From positions 84,243,391 through 84,307,390 of the forward strand of contig NC_066580.1 of assembly GCF_024323335.1 (NCBI RefSeq): 64,000 nucleotides of DNA, read 5' to 3'. Below the pieces are notes generated by a model, which worked only from the letters and a program-made list of their open reading frames with translations, searched no databases and was not told where the DNA came from. Shown here piece after piece: positions 1 through 8,627 of the stretch. Position 1 is the stretch's first letter. Every line of letters starts with the position of its first letter. Origin of the DNA: Lathyrus oleraceus. Taxonomy: Eukaryota > Streptophyta > Magnoliopsida > Fabales > Fabaceae. A program made the translations under genes and the position numbers.

Positions 1-3000
1 ATTCTTAACTTGCAGGTGTTGATGAAGCTCTGTTGATGGAGAACGAAGCGAATCGGTGATCGGTTCTTGCTATTGCCAAAACCTGCTAGCTGCCATAACA
101 GTCCACGGAATTCCTTGATTCGGAGATTCTCGAGCTACAAGAATATCATCATTCATCTCCTACGAAGCTGTCCTGCATCTGTTTCGCACCATCAAGACCT
201 AAACCGCGAGAATCCATCACTGCTCATCAAGAAAGGTCGGAAATCGAAATTCATAATCGGTCAAATTGAGTTAGGGATGTTGTAGATTATGCTTTGTAGA
301 TTGTATATCAATTGGTAGAATTAAAAATTGTTGGAAATTGGTTGAGAACTTCATGATTTAGGTTTCGTCGCCATTTTTCTTTTCCTTCGATTCGAGCTGT
401 GTAGTGATCTATAGATGAAATCGCATACATATTCATGCTCCTGAGACAAAACCGGTTCGACCGGTATGTGATTTGTTGATTTCTATCGCCATTTGCGAAA
501 ACCCCAAATTCCAGACGAAGAACAGCTGATGAAGACGACGAACTCAGTCAATTTCTGGAAATAACGCTTGTTAGATCCGTTCCTCTCGCGATTGCCGTGC
601 GTTTCTTGTTTCTGATTGCCAGATCAAATCACAACCGTCCATCTAATATAATTGAAACGCTGTGTTTAAGGCGTGGTTTTAAGTATTACCATTTTGCCAT
701 TGTTGCCACATTTAATTTAATAAATCCTTATTAAATCCAAATAAACATTAAATAAATATTTAAAATCTTAAAAAAATCATAAACTGAACAATAATGATCC
801 AAATAATTTCAGGATTTTTTGTTAATCATCTTTTTTTCTCTATTATTTTATAAAAATCAGAAATAAATATGTGCTTGGTAAAAAATTTAAATAGCCATAG
901 AGATGTTTTGATGTATGCCAAATTCACATGATTTACCATTTTAATTATAGAATCAACATGCTTAATCCAAACTAATTGAAATTTTAGATATTGATTCCTA
1001 ACTCATTTCTGGAATTTTTGAGATATAGTTTGTATTTTTTGGCCTTCTGGTTTTTTAGATGTGAATTAATGAAATTGGATGTGGAAATATGTGACACCAT
1101 TTGATATGCCATGTTCACCGAATTTTTTGCCATGCTTCCCCCTGGCCAATGGCCCTAATTTTTTGCATGTAGCACCATTAACATGTTAACATTCACTGTG
1201 AATTTTTGTGGATTTTTACAATCCATTTTCCTAATTAATTAAGATTTTTTGAATGCTGCCTATCATTGTTAGGATCTCACTTGTGACACATTCCTTAGCA
1301 TGTTGCCATATTCTCATACTTAATCCAATGACCATGAAATTTGATAGGGTAGTTCCTAACACATTGAGCTCACATTTAGCTTTGGTCCCATCCATTTCCC
1401 ATTTAATCTCACTGTTTACCATTGAATTGAAGTAGATGCCCATCTTTGGACCTCATTTGGTTGTGTTTTTGCATGCTTAGACATGTTGAATTAATTCCCA
1501 TTGTTCCATTAGTCCAAATTGCTTGAAAATTGACATGTAGCTTGTTGAATGTCCTCTGTTTAGGATATAATTTTTGTGGAATTTACTGTGTTGTTTTGAT
1601 ATTTTTTTGGATGTGATCTTGCTGGTTGCTCATATGTGGTTTACATTTGCTTCCTTTGCCTTACATGTTGCACAAATTGAAATAGGTACATAGTTTGGAT
1701 ATGGGACCAATTGGGGTCCCTTTGTTATTGAAGTAGCTTGACTTTGATCATGAATTGGTTGCTGTTTTAGGATTTTTCCATCTTTTTGACCCTAGGCTAG
1801 TCCTAGTGGTCATGTTACTTACATTTGAATGTGATTGTGGCTTTTCAGGTGAAGAAGTTAAGGATTAAGGAAATTGTCTCACATTTGGGATGTTTTGCTT
1901 GATACTTGTAAACTAATGTGGCTGTTTTGTAGGATGTTGGTCCACATGGACTTGTGCTATGCACATCATTGGGATTGTTAATTGATCATTATATTGTTGT
2001 CTGATTATGAATGGGATGCTGATTCTGTTTGACTTTTGTACAGGTACACTTAGTTGCTCAGTTCTCTTAAGAACTTGCATTGCTTTGCTTATAAGCAATT
2101 GGCATTGAGGTATAGAACCTTCTTCTTCATGTAGTCTGGAGACCCGGCTGTTACCGGGCCGGGCAAATTGTCTGAAGTCCTCCTTAAGAGGCAATGCTTG
2201 TGTATGTTTATATTTGTCCCAAGCAGGAAAAGTCCTCGTTTGAGGCAATTGGTGGAAGGTAGGGATAAGCAATCTATCCCCCACTATTCAGTGAGTCTTC
2301 TCCTTGCTCCCATTACATGGTTGTAGCATTGAGATCCAAGCCCAAGATCTTGTACATTGTACAGTCGAGCCTATGTCCTGAGCGTAGAAGGGTCCCCCCA
2401 TTCTGGACCCACGCTCCCTTGTCCGATGCTCTCTCTGACTTGAGATAGAAGCAATGAGGCACACCCCTCATCACCTTTCATCTAGCTTCACCTTAGCCCC
2501 TCAATGGCAAGGTTAAGAGCTAACCTGACCCCGATACAGAGGCTTGTTTGTTGAGGTTGATATGACCCCTCGACTAAAGCCTAACCCTGATGTTTGAGCC
2601 CCTTGTTGGTGTGTTTATTTCATGCTGTATATGTTTGTGTGGTGTGATTGTATCCCCTAGGTTTGCTAGACTCCGCGTAGTCTCGTTTGCATGTCAATTA
2701 AGGTAGCACGGTTCCTTCGTATAGGACTTCCTTTCTTGCTTGAGCTTTCCTAAAACACAAACAAACATTATCCCCTCTTAAGGATACGTCAACTCCTTCT
2801 ACTACAGGTGAGTAAGTCTCCCAAGGTCGAGCATCAGGTAGATTGCGTAGTGACGTCGTCCACTTAAAAAACACAAACCAACAGGAATAGTTTAGCCGAA
2901 CTACGGCAACTCTGATTCTCATGTCCAGATGAGATACGTAGGCACGAGATGCGATGTCTTGTCGAGTTTGACTAACAACTAACACTAATTCTTTTCTCTC

Positions 3001-3739
3001 GCCCTCGTTGCGATTGAGACCTCCCCTTTCTCTTGCCCTAGTTGCAATCGAGACCCTTCTTCTTGTTGCGTGCTTGGTAGCTGATGTAAGTCCATTGAGT
3101 GGCATTCGGGTGTCAGTGTGGGTTTGTTGGGTTCGGATGCTGGCATAAGTCCAGTGATTGGCTGTCGGGCTCCACGTTTGCCCTTTTGTGTGTGTTTTGG
3201 TTCGGATGCTGACATAAGTCCAGTGATTGGCGTTCAGGCTCCACGTTTGCCATTGCCTGTGTTTGTCTGTGTGCGTGTTAGCCGAGCTACGAATGCTCTG
3301 ATTCTCCTTCGTCCAAAGGAGATACGTATGCATAGGATGCGACATCCTAGCGAGCATGTTTTCCCCCAGTCCGAACTACTTTGACTCTGATGTCTATGTT
3401 TGATAGACTAAGTAGGCCCAGGATGCGATATCCTGCCGAGTCAGTTTCAGTCTGCTTTCTTGTGTCTCCTTCAGCCTGTATAGATGTTTATTTGAGCAGT
3501 GTTTTAGCAACCAATTTCCCTTCCTATTGTGCGTGGATCCCGTCGAGTACGACGGATGCGTAGGGGTGCTAATACCTTCCCTTCGCATAACCGACTCCCG
3601 ATCCCATTCTCTTTGGTCGCGAGACCATGCTTTTTCCAGGTTTACTCTGAGCGTTTCCTTTCCCTCTTCTGGGATAAATAACGCACGGTGGCGGCTCTGT
3701 TGTTCTTGTTTTCCCGCCGGTTTTTCGCGTAATGCGACA
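1..3739 (+). repeat. 5' LTR of element 1 (left 1.2 kb outside the window)
   Basis: This matches 17746-21485 almost perfectly and ends at AATGCGACA, three bases before the primer site. Window base 1 corresponds to LTR position 1208. Differences I noticed from the 3' copy are G/T near 370, A/C near 787, one missing T near 820 and A/C near 3548. The stretch has no credible gene. The open frames of 60-219 codons at about 67, 1231, 1913 and 2698 are identical in both LTRs and resemble no known protein. The A+T-rich half (about 660-1900) contrasts with a G+C-richer 3' half (about 2100-3739) that holds short repeats. Confidence 0.95.
3071..3265 (+). repeat. Minisatellite, about 3 copies of a 65-70 bp unit in the LTR
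   Basis: Three diverged copies begin near 3071, 3131 and 3200. They share the words TCGGATGCTG, ATAAGTCCAGTGATTGG and CTCCACGTTTGCC. The same array is present in the 3' LTR at about 20817-21011. Nothing suggests coding function. Confidence 0.75.
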
Positions 3740-3741
3740 GC

Positions 3742-3760
3742 TGGCGACTCTGCTGGGGAC
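3742..3760 (+). promoter_or_regulatory. Primer binding site, tRNA-Arg type (element 1)
   Basis: TGGCGACTCTGCTGGGGAC begins two bases after the 5' LTR end. Its first 16 bases are complementary to the 3' end of a plant tRNA-Arg (ending CCCAGCAGAGTCG plus CCA, from general knowledge). Ogre elements are known to use tRNA-Arg. Minus-strand cDNA synthesis would start here. Confidence 0.85.
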
Positions 3761-4978
3761 TCTAGAGAAGTTGACCTGTGCTGGTCCTTCTTCCCTAAGC
3801 GAGTCTCTCCTAGCGCTCTCTAGGTTAGGGCTTTGGTTGCTATCTGCTGTTGTTTATTGCATTCATTTCATTTATTGTTTGCATTTATTGTTTGCATTTA
3901 TGTTTGCATGCATCATACTATCATTGAGCTGTTCTCTGTGCAGGTGGTTCCTCTGTTTGGGGTGGGTGTTCTGAGTGGGGCTAAAACCCAGGCCCGAGTA
4001 TACACCTAGGATTAGCGTGGTCTCGCGTCGCTCACATGTCGGTTGGGCATGATGTTGCGACGTGACATACCACAAGCCGGACGAGGTTCATCTGAGAAAT
4101 GCTCTTCCAGTGGGATTTTCCACTTTGGTTGGGTTATCTCTTTTGGGCTGTTGACTCTGGTGACCGATCATTTCCCGGATCTTTGGTCTAGACGATCTCA
4201 GGAGAGCTACAATGGCACACCCGAAAGGGCAAACCCATTGAGTATCTCTGCCCGATTGTTGAGACTATTATCCGCCTTAGGGTGACCTGATTAGAATTTA
4301 CCTGTGAGGGGAGGGTGATTCTTACAGATGCATGTTCTGATGGTGATTTTGATGGTGACTTGTGGTTTCGTTGATCAGAGTCATATTTATAAGTCGGATT
4401 TATGGATCTCTATTTTTGGACGCCGGAGGTTTGACCTTGGCCAGTATCAGAGGGTTCCGTTTATTTCGGATCCCTGGGCTGAGTTTGAGGTTGCACAGAT
4501 GTAGGTTTGGTTCTTCAGATTGGGCTCAGATGACAGTTGACCAGTTGACTTTGGGGTTTCAGAGGGTTGTGATCAGAGTTCGAGCCGAAGCTGCAGTCCT
4601 GTGTCCAGATATGCACAGCTTGCCAGTCGTGTCTGCATCATGTGCATCATAGCATGTTTATTTTTCAAAAGAAACGCAATCAACAAAAAAAAAAGAATCA
4701 ATAAAAAAAAATTGAAAAAAAAAAAGAGAAAAAAAATGATCTCTGCATGCATATCATTTCTCAGGTACATTCCAGAGTCTATTCACTGATAGATCCGGGT
4801 GCTCATTTACAGATGAAATTGTGGGTTTCACTCGGTACTCATTGCTCTTGTATACTGTGCCGTAGCTGCAGATCGCTTTTTTTTCGAAGATGAATCAGGC
4901 TCTTTGAATGCCTGAGAGATGATCATTATCATGTGCATCATATGCATTAGCATCATACACATAACATTTGCATAACAG
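3761..4978 (+). other. Non-coding leader of element 1 (PBS to gag)
   Basis: This 1.2 kb has no long ORF. It holds a T-rich stretch near 3840-3910 with repeated TTTGCATTTATTG words, an A-rich low-complexity tract at about 4672-4737, and repeated CATCATATGCATTAGCATC-like words just before gag. CAG acceptor-like sites occur near 3942 and 4978, so leader splicing is possible. In a classical Ogre this interval would contain ORF1, and I find no trace of it here. Confidence 0.7.
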
Positions 4979-7900
4979 GTGTTCTTAAGCCGACTTCTCA
5001 CTCTGGTTCCTGTGTCAGGCAGGATAGCTGATCAGCGACCACACCGGTACTCCACAAGACTCAATCAGCGAAGAAGCATGGATCAGGTTCAGGCTGAGAT
5101 GGCTGAGATGAGGGCGAACATGGCCCAATTTCTGACGATGATGCAAGGGGTTGCTCAGGGTCAGGAGGAGCTCCGTGCTTTGGTTCAGAGACAGGAAACG
5201 GTTATTCAGGCGTCTAACCATGGTTCACCTGTTGCTCCACCTGGTTTCGAAAATGCCAACGTTGCTGCTGCTCCTGGTTATGGTTACGCCACCGGAGAAG
5301 AACTCAGGGGTATAAGGGTTGATGGTCAGCCTCTTGCTGCAGAGGTTAATGCCAGAGCTACCAGGGCTCCGGCGCGTCATCCAGCTCCTTTTGTTGATAG
5401 ACAAGAGGACATGTTCACAATGATGGGTGAAGACGATGGCGATGTTGCTAGAAATGAAGATAGGGATCGTAAGGTCGATGCCCTGGCTGAAAAGATAAGG
5501 GCGATGGAATGCCAGAACTCTCTGGGGTTCGATGTCACCAATATGGGGTTGGTGGAAGGTCTGAGGATTCCCCACAAATTCAAAGCGCCCACCTTTGACA
5601 AGTACAATGGTACTTCTTGCCCTCGCACCCACGTGCAGGCCTATTATCGGAAGATCTCGGCATATACAGACGACGAGAAGATGTGGATGTACTTCTTTCA
5701 AGATAGCCTATCTGGGGCATCTTTAGATTGGTACATGGAACTCAAACGAGACTCTATCCGATGCTGGAGGGATCTGGGAGAAGCTTTTCTCAGACAATAT
5801 AAACACAACATGGATATGGCACCGAGCCGGACTCAGCTGCAGAGCCTGTGCCAGAAAAATAATGAGAGCTTCAAAGAATACGCCCAGAGGTGGCGTGAGC
5901 TTGCTGCCAGAGTTCAACCCCCTATGCTGGAGAGGGAGTTGACTGATATGTTCATTGGCACACTGCAGGGAGTGTTCATGGACCGAATGGGGAGTTGCCC
6001 ATTCGGGAGCTTTTCTGATGTTGTTATCTGCGGTGAAAGAACCGAGAGTTTGATCAAAGCTGGAAGGATCAATGATGTGGGTTCCTCTTCATCAAAGAAA
6101 CCTTTCTCTGGGGCACCTCGCCGTAGAGAAGGTGAAACCAGTGCTGTTCAGCATCGCCGGGGGCCGAACAGAAATCAGCATCAATATAGACAGGTCGCTG
6201 CAGTGACCATTCCTGCACCACAACAACGTCCACCTCCTCAACAACCAAGACAACAACAACAACAGCAACAACGTCCCTATCAGCCAAGGCAGAGGCTGCA
6301 GCCTGACAGAAGGTTTGACCCGTTGCCCATGACATATGCGGAGCTCCTGCCTGAGTTGCTCAGATTGGGTTTCGTAGAATTGAGAACGATGGCTCCACCA
6401 ATCGTCTTGCCACCTGGGTACGATGCAAATGTCCGGTGCGATTTCCATTCTGGGGCACCAGGACATCATATAGAGAAATGTCGGGCTTTTCAGCATAAAG
6501 TCCAAGATCTGATCGATTCTAAGACGATCAATTTCTCCCCGGTGCCGAATGTTGTGAACAACCCTATGCCTGCGCATGGTGCTCATAGGGTAAACTGTAT
6601 TGAAGGGGTTGAATCCGAGGATTTGGTGATCAGTGTTGAAGAGATTCAGACTTCTTTGTTGGTTGTCAAAGACCGTCTGCTGAGAGCCGGTGTTCATCCA
6701 GGTTGCGATGAAAATTGTTTGGGCTGTGCAGAGTCAGCTAATGGGTGTGATCTGTTAAGGGCTGGTATCCAGGGTTTGATGGATCAGGGCCGTGTTCAGT
6801 TTGGTAGGGCCGATAACAAAGATCGTGAGGCAGTGTCTACTGTCACAATCTTCTTCAAACCATCTGAAGGGCGTGCACCTACAACAAGTGGTACTCCAGT
6901 TACCATATCTGCACCAGTTGCTACCAATACTCCGGCAACAATCGTCGCTCCAGTTAGAAGGGCCGTGGACAATAATGCTGTGCCTTGGAGATACGACAGT
7001 GCCTACCGAAGCAACAGGAGGGCTGAGAACAGGGTCAAGCCTTCAAATCAAGCGCCTGTGACGATTTATGCACCTGTTAGTAAAGCTCCGGTCGTTGTGA
7101 GTCCTGCTGTGGACAACGTGGGTGGACCCGGAGGCTTTACCCGTAGTGGTCGGCTGTTTGCGCCTCAACAGTTGAGGGATGCCAATGCTGAGGCATCTGC
7201 TAAAGCTAAGGGCAAACAGGCCGTTGTTGATGAAGTTCCTGCTCAAGCGAATGTGCCTGGTGGCTCGTTTGAAAAGGACGTGGAGGAATTCATGAGGATA
7301 ATAAAGAAGAGTGACTACAAGATTGTAGATCAGCTCAATCAAACTCCCTCCAAAATCTCTATCCTTTCTCTGCTGTTGTGTTCTGAGGCACATAGAGACG
7401 CCTTGCTGAAGATGTTAAATATGGCGTATGTACCTCAGGAGATTTCTGTCAATCAGCTTGAAGGTGTAATTGCTAACGTGACTACCCGACACGGCGTGGG
7501 GTTCACAGATCTTGATTTAACACCTGAGGGGCGGAATCACAACAAGGCCTTGCACATCACCATGGAGTGCAAGGGGGCTGTGCTGTCTCATGTCCTGGTG
7601 GACACCGGTTCTTCGTTGAACGTGCTGCCGAAGCAAATCCTGAAGAAGATACCGGTTGAAGGGGTTGTACTGACGCCAAGTGACCTAGTGGTTCGTGCAT
7701 TTGATGGATCCAAGCGTTCTGTCTTTGGTGAAATCACTTTGCCTATAAGGATAGGTCCGGAGGAGTTTGACATTGTCTTCTATGTCATGGACATCCAGCC
7801 TGCTTACAGTTGTCTTCTGGGACGTCCATGGATACATGCAGCAGGAGCGGTCTCGTCGACTCTCCACCAGAAGCTCAAATACGTCTGGAACGGTCAGATT

Positions 7901-8116
7901 GTGACCGTGTGTGGCGAAGAGGACATCCTGGTGAGTCATCTGTCCTCATTCAAATATGTTGAGGTGGATGGCGAGATCCACGAAACATTGTGCCAGGCGT
8001 TCGAGACGGTGGCTATTGAGAAAGTGGCCTACGCTGAGCAGAGGAAGCCAGGTGCTTCAATCACTTCTTACAAGCAAGCTAAGGAGGTTGTGGACTCTGG
8101 TAGAGCTGAAGGCTAG
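4979..8116 (+). CDS. gag-pro: Gag-protease polyprotein of element 1, ends at a premature TAG
   Basis: Gag packages the element RNA and the aspartic protease matures the polyprotein. The frame opens at GTG 4979. A likelier start is ATG 5078 (residue 34), or a lost ATG at 5024, where ATA now precedes codons aligning with the gag start of element 2. The capsid-type gag core is near residues 200-350 (WYMELKRDSI, YAQRWREL). A glutamine-rich linker from (CAA)n lies near 415-435. A zinc-knuckle variant, CDFHSGAPGHHIEKC, is near 487-501, and a Cys-rich patch near 580-592. The protease motif VLVDTGSSLNVLP has its catalytic Asp at about residue 875. The frame ends at TAG 8114-8116, where element 3 has TGG (Trp) in the same context, so this is a nonsense change and the frame resumes directly after it. 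Confidence 0.9.
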   Translation: MFLSRLLTLVPVSGRIADQRPHRYSTRLNQRRSMDQVQAEMAEMRANMAQFLTMMQGVAQGQEELRALVQRQETVIQASNHGSPVAPPGFENANVAAAPGYGYATGEELRGIRVDGQPLAAEVNARATRAPARHPAPFVDRQEDMFTMMGEDDGDVARNEDRDRKVDALAEKIRAMECQNSLGFDVTNMGLVEGLRIPHKFKAPTFDKYNGTSCPRTHVQAYYRKISAYTDDEKMWMYFFQDSLSGASLDWYMELKRDSIRCWRDLGEAFLRQYKHNMDMAPSRTQLQSLCQKNNESFKEYAQRWRELAARVQPPMLERELTDMFIGTLQGVFMDRMGSCPFGSFSDVVICGERTESLIKAGRINDVGSSSSKKPFSGAPRRREGETSAVQHRRGPNRNQHQYRQVAAVTIPAPQQRPPPQQPRQQQQQQQRPYQPRQRLQPDRRFDPLPMTYAELLPELLRLGFVELRTMAPPIVLPPGYDANVRCDFHSGAPGHHIEKCRAFQHKVQDLIDSKTINFSPVPNVVNNPMPAHGAHRVNCIEGVESEDLVISVEEIQTSLLVVKDRLLRAGVHPGCDENCLGCAESANGCDLLRAGIQGLMDQGRVQFGRADNKDREAVSTVTIFFKPSEGRAPTTSGTPVTISAPVATNTPATIVAPVRRAVDNNAVPWRYDSAYRSNRRAENRVKPSNQAPVTIYAPVSKAPVVVSPAVDNVGGPGGFTRSGRLFAPQQLRDANAEASAKAKGKQAVVDEVPAQANVPGGSFEKDVEEFMRIIKKSDYKIVDQLNQTPSKISILSLLLCSEAHRDALLKMLNMAYVPQEISVNQLEGVIANVTTRHGVGFTDLDLTPEGRNHNKALHITMECKGAVLSHVLVDTGSSLNVLPKQILKKIPVEGVVLTPSDLVVRAFDGSKRSVFGEITLPIRIGPEEFDIVFYVMDIQPAYSCLLGRPWIHAAGAVSSTLHQKLKYVWNGQIVTVCGEEDILVSHLSSFKYVEVDGEIHETLCQAFETVAIEKVAYAEQRKPGASITSYKQAKEVVDSGRAEG

Positions 8117-8373
8117 GGCAAGATGGTGGACTTGCCAGTCAAAGAAGACAAATTTGGCATCGGTTATGAACCTCTCCGAGCAGAGCAGGGGGCAGCAGGT
8201 CCAAGTACCTTCACCAGCGCTGGGCTGATGAATCATGGGGATGTCTTTGCTACTGAGGGTGAAGATGTCGACAGCAACTGTGATCTCGACTGCTGGGTCC
8301 GCCCGAGTGCACCAGAGGAAGTGATTAACAACTGGACTGCCGAGGATATAGTCCAAGTTACTCTTCAGACAGA
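8117..8373 (+). CDS. C-terminal extension of gag-pro after the TAG
   Basis: The reading frame of gag-pro continues without shift after the TAG for another 86 codons to a natural TAA at 8375. It corresponds to the C-terminus of the gag-pro ORF of element 3 (shared words KEDKFG, SDCDLDxW, VTLxxE). Its codons are open, so it was recently translated or is still reached by suppression. The last two bases before 8374 form the first part of a split Glu codon if the downstream intron is spliced. Confidence 0.7.
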
Positions 8374-8617
8374 GTAATTTTCTTTTGTTTTTCTCATTCT
8401 GCACAAAACCCTACGTTCTGCCCAAGACGTAGTGGTTCATTGTAGGGCCACATGTTTTCATTGTTTATCATTAATAAAGGACGTTTTGCAAACAATTTTG
8501 TGATCCCTGTCTTTCTATTTTGTTTTTCATTTTTCAAAAAAAAAAATAAAAATGGCAATGTTTTTGTTTTTGTGACTTTCTTGAACTCTTTTTCTAAAAT
8601 AAAGCATCAACATGCAG
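8374..8617 (+). other. Candidate 244 bp intron between protease and RT (element 1)
   Basis: A GTAATTTTC donor overlaps the gag-pro stop codon, and a T-rich tract followed by CATGCAG forms the acceptor. Removal joins the protease frame to the pol frame in phase 2, completing a Glu codon and entering the frame of the ATG at 8628. An intron at this position is a known Ogre feature. Elements 2 and 3 have equivalent candidates in the same phase. Confidence 0.75.
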
Positions 8618-8627
8618 AAATGATCTT

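Noticed and set aside
1913..2284. 123-codon minus-strand ORF in the LTR (also at 19659)
   Set aside because: It has no domain, no conservation in the other LTR families, and sits in non-coding LTR sequence.
2698..3357. 219-codon minus-strand ORF in the element 1 LTR, repeated at 20444-21103
   Set aside because: It lies over the LTR minisatellite, has repeat-derived composition (ANHWTY repeated) and no family resemblance. It is identical in both LTRs only because the LTRs are identical.
6092..6697. 201-codon minus-strand ORF opposite gag
   Set aside because: It is an antisense shadow of the gag coding frame; the other antisense frames at 5225-5701, 11286-11636, 46399-47013 and 58231-58677 are rejected for the same reason.
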